A stretch of DNA of 13,558 nucleotides from CALIBK01 sp037444165. Lineage in GTDB: Bacteria > Desulfobacterota > BSN033 > UBA1163. Under the pieces are notes generated by a model. It saw nothing but the letters and a program-made list of their open reading frames with translations, had not been told where the DNA came from and did not search any database. How positions within the stretch are numbered: position 1 is the first letter of the stretch; each line of letters opens with the position of its first letter. A program made the translations under genes and the position numbers. Shown in pieces: positions 1-7,793 of this stretch. The stretch covers positions 1 through 13,558 of the forward strand of contig JBBIMX010000067.1 in assembly GCA_037444165.1 (NCBI GenBank), read 5' to 3'.

Positions 1-59
1 AATCTTTATCTCCCGGTTAATAGAGATAACCGTAAAAGAAATAAAAAGAAATTAAAAAG

Positions 60-1400
60 ATGCAACTTCCGCTTCGCTATATTCTTACTGTTACTGAACT
101 TACCCAACAGATTAAAGAAATTCTGGAAGAGAGATTCTATGAGGTTTGGGTTGAGGGAGAAATTTCGAATCTCCGAATCCCTCCCTCCGGGCATCTCTAT
201 TTTACTTTAAAGGATGACTTCAGCCAGATCCGAGCCGTTCTCTTTCGAATGAGATCAAGAGGGCTTCGTTTCATTCCAGAGGATGGGCTTCATATTATCT
301 GCAGAGGAAGGATCAGCCTTTATGAGAAGAGGGGGGAGTATCAGCTCATCCTCGAAGAGATGGAACCCAAAGGAATTGGAGCGCTTCAGCTTGCCTTTCT
401 CCAACTCAAAGAGAAGCTCGAAAAGGAAGGACTTTTTGATCCTTCCCACAAAAAACCGATTCCTCTTCTTCCCCAAACCATAGGAATCATCACCTCCCCG
501 ACAGGAGCGGTCATTCGAGATATGATTCATATTATCCACCGAAGGTTTGAGAATGTTGGAATCCTCCTCTATCCTGTTCGAGTTCAGGGTGAAGGGGCCT
601 CCCGGGAGATCGCCGAAGGGATTGGGTACTTCAATAAGATGAAGAATGTTGATGTCATCATCGTGGGCAGAGGAGGCGGATCTCTGGAAGATCTCTGGGC
701 CTTCAATGAGGAAGAAGTGGTAAGGGCGATTTACCGTTCCAAAATTCCGATCATCTCTGCTGTGGGTCACGAGACCGATTATACGATTTCAGACTTTGTA
801 GCTGACCTCAGGGCTCCCACTCCTTCCGCGGCAGCGGAATTGGTAGTGAAGGAAAAGAGGGAATTAAAAAGGAACCTCCATTATTTAGAGGATCGCCTTC
901 AGAATCAAATCTCGCAAATTTTTCAGGATTTAAGAACGACTCTGTCCCATCTGAGAAAACGTTTAATCCACCCAAAGAAAAGGATCGAAGATCTCTTTTT
1001 GAGATTAGATGACCTCACCCATCGAATAGAACGATCGATCCTTCACGAATTGAAGAGAAAAAGGGAGAGGACAGGATTTCTCATGGAAAGAGTCTTTCTT
1101 CAGAATCCTGTTCAGAAAGTAAAAATAGTACGAATCTCCCTCAGGGACACTGAAAAAGGATTGACCCAAAGAGTCCAGAACATCATTGAGCTCAAAAGAG
1201 AAAGATTGGGTGGACTCTTAGGGAAATTAGAATCCTTAAGCCCCCTTTCCGTTCTTCAAAGGGGTTATAGCATCACCCGAAAATTACCCTCTCTTCAGAT
1301 CTTGAGGGATTCCCGTGAAGTCCAAAAAGGAGAGGAGGTAGAAGTGAAGCTCTATCGGGGAGCATTGACCTGTCACGTGGAAAAGATTGAGGTGGCTTGA
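60..1400 (+). CDS. xseA: Exodeoxyribonuclease VII large subunit
   Basis: Catalytic large subunit of exonuclease VII, which degrades single-stranded DNA from both ends to short oligonucleotides in the cytoplasm, together with XseB. The 446-residue length is normal for the family. An N-terminal OB-fold (about residues 8-105) contains VEGEISNLR and SGHLYFTLKD. The catalytic domain follows with IGIITSPTGAVIRD (141-154), VGRGGGSLEDLWAFN (202-216) and GHETDYTISDFVADLRAPTPSAAA (about 236-259), all hallmark family motifs. A long helical, charged region (about 262-400) matches the coiled part that binds XseB. The ATG start gives only a short lead before the conserved TVTELTQQI segment, although the Shine-Dalgarno region is just A-rich. 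xseB follows after 47 bases, as expected for an obligate partner. Confidence 0.97.
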   Translation: MQLPLRYILTVTELTQQIKEILEERFYEVWVEGEISNLRIPPSGHLYFTLKDDFSQIRAVLFRMRSRGLRFIPEDGLHIICRGRISLYEKRGEYQLILEEMEPKGIGALQLAFLQLKEKLEKEGLFDPSHKKPIPLLPQTIGIITSPTGAVIRDMIHIIHRRFENVGILLYPVRVQGEGASREIAEGIGYFNKMKNVDVIIVGRGGGSLEDLWAFNEEEVVRAIYRSKIPIISAVGHETDYTISDFVADLRAPTPSAAAELVVKEKRELKRNLHYLEDRLQNQISQIFQDLRTTLSHLRKRLIHPKKRIEDLFLRLDDLTHRIERSILHELKRKRERTGFLMERVFLQNPVQKVKIVRISLRDTEKGLTQRVQNIIELKRERLGGLLGKLESLSPLSVLQRGYSITRKLPSLQILRDSREVQKGEEVEVKLYRGALTCHVEKIEVA

Positions 1401-1447
1401 CGAAGAGCTGAATAAAAAGATAAAATTTAATTTGATCAGGATTTCAA

Positions 1448-1723
1448 ATGCCCAAGGAGAAATTTGAGGAAGCATTAAAAAAACTGGAGAAGATTGTCTC
1501 AAGGTTAGAGGAAGGGGAGATTCCTCTCGAGGAGTCTTTAAAGCTCTTTGAAGAGGGGATAAGACTTTCTCGATTCTGTAATCAAAAACTGGACGAGGCT
1601 GAAAAGAAGGTTGAGATTTTGATGAAGGGGAAGAATGGCATTTTGAAACCCGAACCGTTCGAACCCTCTCTTAACAATAAAGAACTTACCCCTTCGGATG
1701 AAGACTTACCTGAGGAGGAATAG
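1448..1723 (+). CDS. xseB: Exodeoxyribonuclease VII small subunit
   Basis: Small helical subunit that assembles in several copies on XseA to form exonuclease VII. The protein is 91 residues. Residues 5-60 carry the family pattern: FEEALKKLEKIVSRLE, then EGEIPLEESLKLFEEGI, then a final amphipathic helix around CNQKLDEAEKKVEIL. The acidic C-terminal tail (about 70-91) is variable in this family. A short purine stretch (tcagga) lies just upstream of the ATG. It sits between xseA and ispA, the standard position in many bacteria where exonuclease VII and isoprenoid genes share an operon. Confidence 0.95.
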   Translation: MPKEKFEEALKKLEKIVSRLEEGEIPLEESLKLFEEGIRLSRFCNQKLDEAEKKVEILMKGKNGILKPEPFEPSLNNKELTPSDEDLPEEE

Positions 1724-1748
1724 AAAATCCTCAAGGACTTCATAGGCG

Positions 1749-2648
1749 ATGGATATCCAGAGATATCTTCAAGAAAAGAGAGAGTTGGTGGATCGGGCCC
1801 TTGATCAATATTTCATGAGCCCTCTCCTGAAGAGAGGGGAAGAAGGATATTTCTACCCCCTCCTCGAGGCCATCCATTATAGCCTTTTAAATGGGGGAAA
1901 GAGAATCCGCCCCATTCTCTGTATCGCTTCATTTGAAGCAGCGGGAGGGAAGGGGGATGGAATTCTCCCTTTTGCTTGTGCCCTGGAGATGATTCATACC
2001 TACTCCCTGATCCATGATGATCTTCCAGCCATCGATAATGATGATTATCGGAGGGGAAGGCTCACCTGTCATAAGGTCTTTGGAGAAGCCATTGGAATTC
2101 TCACAGGAGATGCCCTTCTTACCGAGGCTTTCAAATTGATGACGAATCAATCAGATCATGAAGCCGAGGTGGTTCTGGAAGTGGTCAATGAAGTCGCCCA
2201 GGCAGCAGGAATCTTTGGGATGATAGGAGGTCAGGTGTTGGATGTGGAATCGGAAGGGAAAAGCATCGATCCCTCAACGCTCCAGGCCATTCATCGGAAT
2301 AAGACAGGAGCGCTCATTCGAGTCTCTGTCCGGACAGGAGTGAAACTGGCCGGTGCAAGCCATGAAGTTCTTCAGGCCTTTACCACCTATGGGGAAAAGA
2401 TAGGCTTGGCCTTTCAAATCGTGGATGACATTCTCAATGTGGAGGGAGACAGAGGGAGACTCGGAAAAAACATTGGGAGCGATCAAATCCGTAAAAAGGC
2501 GACCTATCCCTCTATCCTGGGAATGGAGGTTTCAAAAAGGACGGCAAGGGAGTTGACGGAATCCGCAATTGAATCGTTAAGCTCTTTTGGGGCAGAAGCT
2601 GAACCTTTAAGAGCAATTGCTCGTTTTATCGTATCGAGGCAGTATTGA
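1749..2648 (+). CDS. ispA: Polyprenyl synthetase (farnesyl/geranylgeranyl diphosphate synthase)
   Basis: Condenses isopentenyl diphosphate with allylic diphosphates to give C15 (possibly C20) prenyl diphosphate, feeding undecaprenyl and quinone synthesis. The 299-residue length fits bacterial IspA. Visible motifs are GGKRIRP (49-55, diphosphate binding), the first aspartate-rich motif DDLPAID (90-96, bacterial DDx4D form), GDALL, and the second aspartate-rich motif at 226-230. The second motif reads DDILN, so the usual final Asp is Asn. A Tyr five residues before the first motif (HTYSLIHDD) resembles short-chain FPP synthases, but product length cannot be fixed from sequence. dxs starts three bases after its stop, so the two isoprenoid steps are probably translationally coupled. 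Confidence 0.94.
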   Translation: MDIQRYLQEKRELVDRALDQYFMSPLLKRGEEGYFYPLLEAIHYSLLNGGKRIRPILCIASFEAAGGKGDGILPFACALEMIHTYSLIHDDLPAIDNDDYRRGRLTCHKVFGEAIGILTGDALLTEAFKLMTNQSDHEAEVVLEVVNEVAQAAGIFGMIGGQVLDVESEGKSIDPSTLQAIHRNKTGALIRVSVRTGVKLAGASHEVLQAFTTYGEKIGLAFQIVDDILNVEGDRGRLGKNIGSDQIRKKATYPSILGMEVSKRTARELTESAIESLSSFGAEAEPLRAIARFIVSRQY

Positions 2649-2651
2649 TCG

Positions 2652-4601
2652 ATGGCTAAACTCCTGGATCGTATTCGGTACCCTTCAGATGTGAAAAAAC
2701 TGGATCTTGAGGAAATGGTCACCCTCTGCGAAGAGATCAGGGAAGAGATTCTTACCACCGTCTCTCGCACCGGAGGCCATCTTTCCTCCAACTTGGGCGT
2801 GGTGGAACTGACGGTCATCCTTCTCCATGTCTTTGACCTTCCCCCTGATAAACTGGTATGGGATGTAGGACATCAGAGTTATGCCCATAAGCTTCTAACC
2901 GGCAGACGGGAACAATTCCGAACCCTGAGGCAATATCAGGGGATAAGCGGTTTTCCAAAAAGGGATGAAAGCCCTTTCGATAGTTTCGATTCGGGACACA
3001 GTGGAACCTCCATTTCTGCGGCCCTGGGAATGGCGGAGGCCAAACGAAAGAAAGGAGAAAGAGGAAGAGTCATTGCGATCATTGGAGACGGCTCCATGAC
3101 CGCTGGCCTGGCCTTTGAGGGGCTTAATCAAGTAGGCCATATTGAAAAGGATCTTATTGTCGTTTTGAATGACAATGAAATGTCTATCTCTCCCAACGTA
3201 GGAGCTCTCTCTTCTTATCTGAACCGATTGATGACGGGACAATTCGTCAATCGTTTTCGAGAGGAGATTAAGTCATTTCTCGAGACCCTTCCCAGTATTG
3301 GGAAATCGGTTCTCCGTTTTGTCAAACAGGCAGAGGAGTCTTTGAAAGGATTTCTTATGCCTGGACTCCTCTTTGAAGAGTTGGGATTGAAATATATCGG
3401 TCCCATAGATGGCCACCGTCTGGATTATCTCCTTGAGACCTTTCAAAATGTAAAGAACCTGAAAGGACCTATTTTAGTTCACGTCATTACTAAAAAAGGA
3501 AAGGGATACCCTCCTGCCGAAAGGGATCCTTCCCGATATCATAGCGTTTCACCCTTCAGGATTGAGACCGGGGAGCCTGTTTCGTCAAACACGGCCAATC
3601 CTCCTACCTACACAGAAGTCTTTGGTCAAACCCTTTGTGAGCTGGCGAAAGAGGACCGACGGATTATAGCGATCACAGCGGCAATGCAGAGTGGAACAGG
3701 TCTGGAGGAGTTTTCTCGAAGGTTCCCGGATCGGTTTTATGATATCGGGATTGCCGAGCAACACGCGGTGACCTTCGCTGCAGGACTCGCTCTGGAAGGG
3801 ATGAAACCCGTCGTTGCCATCTACTCTACTTTTTTACAGAGGGCCTATGACCAGATCCTTCAGGATGTATGTCTCCAGAACCTCCCCGTAGTGTTTGCCC
3901 TCGATCGGGGAGGAATTGTTGGAGAAGATGGGCCTACCCATCATGGGCTATTTGACTTTTCCTATCTCAGACATATTCCTAACCTGGTCATAATGGTCCC
4001 CAAGGATGAAAACGAACTCCGACACATGATGAAGACGGCTATCGAGTATCCTGGCCCCGTAGCCTTCCGTTATCCTAAATCTAAAGGGGTCGGGGTGAAG
4101 ATGGACGAGGTCCTTCATCCGTTAGACATTGGGAAGGGGGAACTCCTTCGGGAAGGCACTGATGCCCTCATCCTTGCTATCGGTTCTACGGTCTATCCCT
4201 CTCTTTTAGCTGCGGAGCGGCTTGAGGAGATCGGGATAGAGGTCGCTGTGATCAACAGCAGGTTTTTGAAACCTCTCGATGGGGATCTTCTCTGTGATTG
4301 GGCGAAACGGACAGGGAGGGTCCTTACGGTAGAGGAAAATGTTCTCCAGGGTGGATTTGGAAGCGCTGTTCTTGAACTTTTTCAGGAGAGAGGCCTCTTT
4401 GAGGTTCAGGTCAGACGTTTAGGAATTCCTGACCAATTCGTGGAGCATGGTTCCCAATCCCTTCTCAGAGAAAAGTATCGAATTGACGAGAAGGGGATAT
4501 TTGATGAACTTGGAGAGATGTTGAACAAGAGGGTTCCAAACACTCTTTTTCTTAAATTAGAGTCCCCCTCTCTAACCACGACGCCATCTAATCTAAAATA
4601 A
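2652..4601 (+). CDS. dxs: 1-deoxy-D-xylulose-5-phosphate synthase
   Basis: First enzyme of the MEP isoprenoid pathway: thiamine diphosphate-dependent condensation of pyruvate with glyceraldehyde 3-phosphate. At 649 residues it is slightly longer than typical (about 620-640) because of a short C-terminal tail. The N-terminal half has GGHLSSNLGVVELT (41-54), SGHSGTSIS (114-122) and the ThDP-binding GDGSMTAG (145-152) ending in LNDNEMSIS (172-180). The pyrimidine-binding domain has DIGIAEQHAVTFAAGLA with the catalytic Glu at residue 369, then DRGGIVGEDGPTHHG (418-432). A transketolase C-terminal domain follows. Its start is three bases after the ispA stop, with a weak gagg element inside the ispA end; tlyA begins eight bases after its stop. 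Confidence 0.97.
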   Translation: MAKLLDRIRYPSDVKKLDLEEMVTLCEEIREEILTTVSRTGGHLSSNLGVVELTVILLHVFDLPPDKLVWDVGHQSYAHKLLTGRREQFRTLRQYQGISGFPKRDESPFDSFDSGHSGTSISAALGMAEAKRKKGERGRVIAIIGDGSMTAGLAFEGLNQVGHIEKDLIVVLNDNEMSISPNVGALSSYLNRLMTGQFVNRFREEIKSFLETLPSIGKSVLRFVKQAEESLKGFLMPGLLFEELGLKYIGPIDGHRLDYLLETFQNVKNLKGPILVHVITKKGKGYPPAERDPSRYHSVSPFRIETGEPVSSNTANPPTYTEVFGQTLCELAKEDRRIIAITAAMQSGTGLEEFSRRFPDRFYDIGIAEQHAVTFAAGLALEGMKPVVAIYSTFLQRAYDQILQDVCLQNLPVVFALDRGGIVGEDGPTHHGLFDFSYLRHIPNLVIMVPKDENELRHMMKTAIEYPGPVAFRYPKSKGVGVKMDEVLHPLDIGKGELLREGTDALILAIGSTVYPSLLAAERLEEIGIEVAVINSRFLKPLDGDLLCDWAKRTGRVLTVEENVLQGGFGSAVLELFQERGLFEVQVRRLGIPDQFVEHGSQSLLREKYRIDEKGIFDELGEMLNKRVPNTLFLKLESPSLTTTPSNLK

Positions 4602-4609
4602 ATCAGAAA

Positions 4610-5434
4610 ATGGATTCCCATCCACTCAAAGAGAGGTTAGATAAGCTCCTCCTGGCGAAAGGGCTCGTAAAGAGCCGGGAGAGGGCGAAAAGTCTGATTA
4701 TGGAAGGAAAGGTTCTGGTCAACGGGGAAAGAATAGAAAAACCCGGGACATGGGTGAGGAGAGACTCCAAGATTGAGCTCAAGGAAGAAGCACACCCTTA
4801 TGTGAGTCGGGGAGGAATGAAGTTAGAGGGTGCCCTCAAGGAGTTCGGGATCAATCCCGCAGGAATGGTCGTTCTCGATGTTGGGGCATCGACCGGAGGC
4901 TTTACTGATTGTGTCCTTCAGAAGGGGGCAAAAAGAGTTTATGCGGTAGATGTAGGCTATGGGCAGTTAGCCTGGAAACTCAGAAACGATCCTCGAGTCG
5001 TCAATCTCGAAAGGAAAAATATTCGACTCCTCAAAAAATCCGAAGTTGGAGAGGATGTGGATTTGATCCTGGTAGACACCTCGTTTATTTCGGTTGAGAA
5101 GTTTCTTCCCCATCTCCTTACCTTTCTGAAAGAAAGGGGATTTCTTCTCGTTTTGATCAAACCTCAATTCGAAGTAGCAAAAGGAGAAGTCGGAAAGGGA
5201 GGGGTGGTGAGGGATCCTCTCCTTCATCAGAGGGTGATTGAGAGGATGACGAGATGTTGTGAGCAATTAGGCCTTCGGGTCCTCGGGGTTGTGGAATCTC
5301 CTCTCAGGGGACCGAAGGGGAATAAGGAATTCTTTCTCTATCTGGAGCGAGGCCAGCAGAATGGGTCAGCCGAAAGAACCCAAACCTGCAAAACTCTTCA
5401 TGAGCCTGATCACTTCGAGCGATCCGTTAATTGA
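4610..5434 (+). CDS. tlyA: TlyA-family S4/FtsJ RNA methyltransferase
   Basis: SAM-dependent 2'-O-methyltransferase of the TlyA (hemolysin A) family. Characterised members methylate cytidines of 16S and 23S rRNA. Residues 6-50 form an S4 RNA-binding domain (ERLDKLLLAKGLVKSRERAK). From about 63 an FtsJ-type Rossmann domain carries SRGGMKLEGAL, the SAM-binding LDVGASTGGFTD (89-100) and DVGYGQL. A K-D-K-E catalytic set can be placed at K71, D156 (LVDTSFIS), K184 (LIKPQFE) and E240 (NKEFFLYLE). The family fold appears complete near residue 246. The remaining tail of about 28 residues is mostly encoded where the gene overlaps the next one (5361-5434), so its sequence may be constrained by that other frame. 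Methylation target is inferred from family only. Confidence 0.93.
   Translation: MDSHPLKERLDKLLLAKGLVKSRERAKSLIMEGKVLVNGERIEKPGTWVRRDSKIELKEEAHPYVSRGGMKLEGALKEFGINPAGMVVLDVGASTGGFTDCVLQKGAKRVYAVDVGYGQLAWKLRNDPRVVNLERKNIRLLKKSEVGEDVDLILVDTSFISVEKFLPHLLTFLKERGFLLVLIKPQFEVAKGEVGKGGVVRDPLLHQRVIERMTRCCEQLGLRVLGVVESPLRGPKGNKEFFLYLERGQQNGSAERTQTCKTLHEPDHFERSVN
5349..5352 (+). promoter_or_regulatory. Ribosome binding site for the DUF4416 gene
   Basis: A gagg element eight bases before the ATG at 5361 lies inside the tlyA coding region. It supports 5361 as the start, rather than the longer open frame from 5289 that would overlap tlyA by almost 150 bases. Confidence 0.5.
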
Positions 5435-5906
5435 TCAAGGAATCGAGGACCTCTCAGGCGATTTTGGACCTGTCGATTTTATCAGTGAGAGGTTTTCCTT
5501 CCACTATACAGACTACTATACCCCGGAGATGGGAAGTGGACTCTTCCGCCGTTTTATCACCTTTGAGAACCTCATCCCACGAGAAAGACTTCCGGAGATC
5601 AAGCGGAGGACCAATCGATTAGAAGATCAGATGGCCAAGCCGGATGGGAAGCGGCAAATCAACATTGATCCTGGCTACCTCTGCATGGAACACGTCATCC
5701 TGGCCACCACCAAAGGGTATACCCATCGGCCCTATCTTCGAGATGGGATTTATGCGGATTTAACCCTAATCTTTCGGAATAAGTCCTATCAGCCTCTCGA
5801 ATGGACCTATCCAGATTATCGGGAGGAGAAGGTAATTCAACTTTTTAATCAATTGAGAAGAGTCTATCTCCAGAATCTCAGAGAAAGGGAAGATCCTTTA
5901 TGCTAA
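5361..5906 (+). CDS. DUF4416 family protein
   Basis: A 181-residue protein of unknown function that I recognise as the DUF4416 family. The N-terminus reads PKEPKPAKLFMSLITSSDP, then GPVDFISERFSFHYTDYY and MGSGLFRRFITFENLI, which are the conserved blocks I recall. Later conserved segments are INIDPGYLCMEHVILATTKGYTHR and YADLTLIFRNKSY. No signal peptide or membrane segment is visible, so it is probably cytosolic. The start is set by family agreement and by the gagg site eight bases upstream, although the frame is open back to 5289. It overlaps tlyA by 74 bases and its stop overlaps the yicC start by seven bases (ATGCTAA), suggesting coupled translation. The adjacency to yicC may hint at RNA metabolism, but that is a guess. 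Confidence 0.88.
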   Translation: MGQPKEPKPAKLFMSLITSSDPLIDQGIEDLSGDFGPVDFISERFSFHYTDYYTPEMGSGLFRRFITFENLIPRERLPEIKRRTNRLEDQMAKPDGKRQINIDPGYLCMEHVILATTKGYTHRPYLRDGIYADLTLIFRNKSYQPLEWTYPDYREEKVIQLFNQLRRVYLQNLREREDPLC

Positions 5907-6778
5907 AATCAATGACCGGGTTTGGAAGGGCGGAAGGAAGGACGGCTTTAGGAAAGATTTTGGTCGAATCTCGATCGGTCAACCACCGGTATTGTGATAT
6001 CAATGTCAAGCTTCCAAAGGGATTGATCCCCTTGGAACAGCGAATCAAAGAACTCATCCGATCCTATGTCTCAAGAGGAAGGGTCGACTTCGTTTTAAAA
6101 ATCGAAGGCAATGGAGAGAAGAGACCCGACCTGACGATCGATCTGAAATTGGCAGAACAGTACCTTCACCTCCTTCAAACCCTGAAGGATCAATTTCAAC
6201 TAAAGGGAGAGGTCACCCTGGAACTTTTGGCTTCACTCCCCGACCTGTTCATCCCCAAAGAGGAAGCCGTGGAGATCGAGCCCTACTGGGAGGAGCTTCA
6301 GCCCATTCTTCACCAGGCCCTTCAAACCATGGAGGAGATGAAACGCCAGGAAGGGGAGGCCTTGGCCAGGGATCTTAAAGAGCGAACCCAGCGAATTAGA
6401 GAGCAGATGGAGGAGATTAAAAAATCTTTCCCCCTCCATCTCGAACAATACCAACGGAGACTTAAAGAAAGGATTCAACATCTCCTCAGAGATGAGGAAG
6501 TGGATCCCCTGAGGTTTCAACAGGAGGTTGCTTTTCTGGCCGAACGGATGGATATTACAGAAGAGATGATTAGAGTGGAGAGCCACCTCGGTCAATTAAA
6601 CCACCTCTTTCATGAGAAAGAACCCGTAGGTCGAAAGATGGATTTTCTCATTCAGGAGATTCATCGGGAGGTCAACACCCTCAGCTCTAAAGTGAATGAG
6701 GCAACGATCTCTCAAAGGGTGGTCGAAATTAAAAGCGAACTGGAAAAGATTCGAGAACAGGTACAGAATATCGAATAA
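5900..6778 (+). CDS. yicC: YicC/YloC family endoribonuclease
   Basis: A 292-residue member of the YicC family, shown in other bacteria to be an endoribonuclease involved in RNA turnover. It begins with the hallmark MLKSMTGFGRAEG and RSVNHRYCDINVKLP. A long charged helical middle (about 125-225) probably mediates oligomerisation. The DUF1732-type C-terminus contains EVAFLAERMDITEEMIRVESHL, KMDFLIQEIHREVNTLSSKVNE and a final VVEIKSELEKIREQVQNIE, nearly identical to the family consensus I recall. It overlaps the DUF4416 stop by seven bases and lies 28 bases before gmk. In many genomes a small remA gene sits between yicC and gmk; there is no room for it here. Confidence 0.93.
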   Translation: MLKSMTGFGRAEGRTALGKILVESRSVNHRYCDINVKLPKGLIPLEQRIKELIRSYVSRGRVDFVLKIEGNGEKRPDLTIDLKLAEQYLHLLQTLKDQFQLKGEVTLELLASLPDLFIPKEEAVEIEPYWEELQPILHQALQTMEEMKRQEGEALARDLKERTQRIREQMEEIKKSFPLHLEQYQRRLKERIQHLLRDEEVDPLRFQQEVAFLAERMDITEEMIRVESHLGQLNHLFHEKEPVGRKMDFLIQEIHREVNTLSSKVNEATISQRVVEIKSELEKIREQVQNIE

Positions 6779-6806
6779 GAGAAAATCCTCTCCGGGGAGA
6801 TGAAAC

Positions 6807-7451
6807 ATGAAGAAACGATACGGGAAAGGAATCCTTTTTGTCATCTCGGCTCCTTCTGGAACGGGTAAGACGACCCTTGCAAGAAGATTGACCGAACAGG
6901 TCCCTGATCTTCAGTTCTCTATCTCCCATACCACTCGTTCTCCTCGAGCCAACGAGAGAGAGGGAGAAGATTACTTCTTTGTTTCTCCTGCACAATTTAA
7001 AGAGATGATCGAACACGATGAATTTTTAGAATGGGCAGAGGTCTTGGGAAATTATTATGGGACTTCTCGATCCTTTGTAGAGAGGTGGATCCATCAGGGA
7101 ATCGATTTGATCCTGGATATTGATACACAGGGAGCAAAGAAGGTGAAGCAGAAAGGGATAGAAGCCGTTCTCATCTATCTTCTCCCCCCTTCCTTCCACT
7201 GCCTTAAGGAACGATTGATCCGCAGGGGGTTAGATTCTGAGGAGCAAATCCAATATCGTCTGGCCCACGCTCGAAAAGATATGGAAGAGGCCTTCGGGTT
7301 TCATTATGTCGTTCTGAATGATCAGATGGAGGAGGCCTTAGAGAACCTGAAGGCCATTGTTCTGGCCGAACGATGTCGTCGGGAGAAAGAAGGAATTCTT
7401 TATCAAATTTTAGATCAATGGGAGGTCGGTTATGGCAAGAATCACCGTTGA
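6807..7451 (+). CDS. gmk: Guanylate kinase
   Basis: Phosphorylates GMP to GDP with ATP, an essential step of purine nucleotide metabolism. At 214 residues it is of usual length. The P-loop APSGTGKTT (residues about 15-23) follows a leading beta strand. The GMP-binding region shows SHTTRSPRANEREGEDYFFV, and the lid and core motifs include FLEWAEVLGNYYGTS and LDIDTQGAKKVK. The start is preceded by a good site (ggggaga, six bases from the ATG). The 3' end overlaps the rpoZ start by 20 bases; gmk-rpoZ is a widely conserved pair. Confidence 0.97.
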   Translation: MKKRYGKGILFVISAPSGTGKTTLARRLTEQVPDLQFSISHTTRSPRANEREGEDYFFVSPAQFKEMIEHDEFLEWAEVLGNYYGTSRSFVERWIHQGIDLILDIDTQGAKKVKQKGIEAVLIYLLPPSFHCLKERLIRRGLDSEEQIQYRLAHARKDMEEAFGFHYVVLNDQMEEALENLKAIVLAERCRREKEGILYQILDQWEVGYGKNHR

Positions 7452-7665
7452 AGATTGTTTAAAGAAAGTCGAGAGCCGATTTGAACTGGTCATCTTGGCT
7501 GCGCGGAGAGCCAAGATGCTGATGAAGGGGGCAAAACCCCTTGTAGAGACAGATAATCGACCCATTGTCAATGCCCTCCGGGAGATTGCGGCAGGGAAGG
7601 TAAGATTTATTAATCCTAAAGAAAAAGAGGCGTTAATCCAACCCTCTCAGAAACAAGAACCGTGA
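7432..7665 (+). CDS. rpoZ: DNA-directed RNA polymerase omega subunit
   Basis: Small subunit that binds the C-terminal part of beta-prime, helps RNA polymerase assembly and, in many proteobacteria, contributes to (p)ppGpp response. The 77-residue protein begins MARITVEDCLKKVESRFELVILAARRAK. It also has the motif ETDNRPIVNALREIAAGKV, where the conserved N[RK]P and ALREI segments are intact. A clear ggagg lies about seven bases before the ATG, inside the gmk 3' end. It is the last gene of the housekeeping block. No strong Rho-independent terminator follows it. Confidence 0.96.
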   Translation: MARITVEDCLKKVESRFELVILAARRAKMLMKGAKPLVETDNRPIVNALREIAAGKVRFINPKEKEALIQPSQKQEP

Positions 7666-7749
7666 CGCTCTCTTAAGAAAAAAACCTAATCTATTCTTCT
7701 GAAGAGAAGTAGAGGACCTTTTCGCTTTCTTGTCTTAAGGGGGTGAGCG
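7666..7749. repeat. Imperfect inverted repeat in the rpoZ-moxR gap
   Basis: CGCTC (7666-7670) and CTTAAG (7672-7677) can pair with CTTAAG (7734-7739) and GAGCG (7745-7749), giving 11 possible pairs with unequal bulges (1 versus 5 bases). A small inner hairpin (cttct/agaag, 7696-7709) lies in the loop. No T-run follows, so it does not look like a standard terminator. The right arm overlaps the candidate -35 element. With a loop this large it may be chance. Confidence 0.3.
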
Positions 7750-7758
7750 TGTTATTAT
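7730..7758 (+). promoter_or_regulatory. Candidate sigma70-type promoter for the moxR gene set
   Basis: TTGTCT (7730-7735; four of six matches to TTGACA) is followed after exactly 17 bases by TATTAT (7753-7758; five of six matches to TATAAT). Transcription would begin near 7765, giving a short leader of about 30 bases before the ATG at 7794. This is the only sizeable intergenic gap before the accessory genes, so a separate promoter here is plausible. It is untested, and the local A+T richness makes chance matches possible. Confidence 0.5.
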
Positions 7759-7793
7759 ATTTAAAGAATGATGGAAAGAAAGGGTAAAAGAAG

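Noticed and set aside
14..32. Hairpin CGGTTA/TAACCG before xseA as a terminator of an upstream gene
   Set aside because: Six pairs with a seven-base loop, and the following bases are A-rich rather than T-rich on the + strand; no T-run on the other strand either. Too weak to call.
255..770. A 171-residue open frame on the - strand across xseA
   Set aside because: It is antisense to strongly conserved xseA motifs, and its translation shows no family resemblance; a shadow of the real gene.
5289..5360. Longer N-terminus for the DUF4416 protein
   Set aside because: The extra 24 residues do not match the family start I recall, and the ATG at 5361 has its own gagg site.
6779..6806. A missing remA gene between yicC and gmk as a deletion
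   Set aside because: Many genomes simply lack remA at this position; the 28-base gap shows no remnant, so nothing supports a recent loss.
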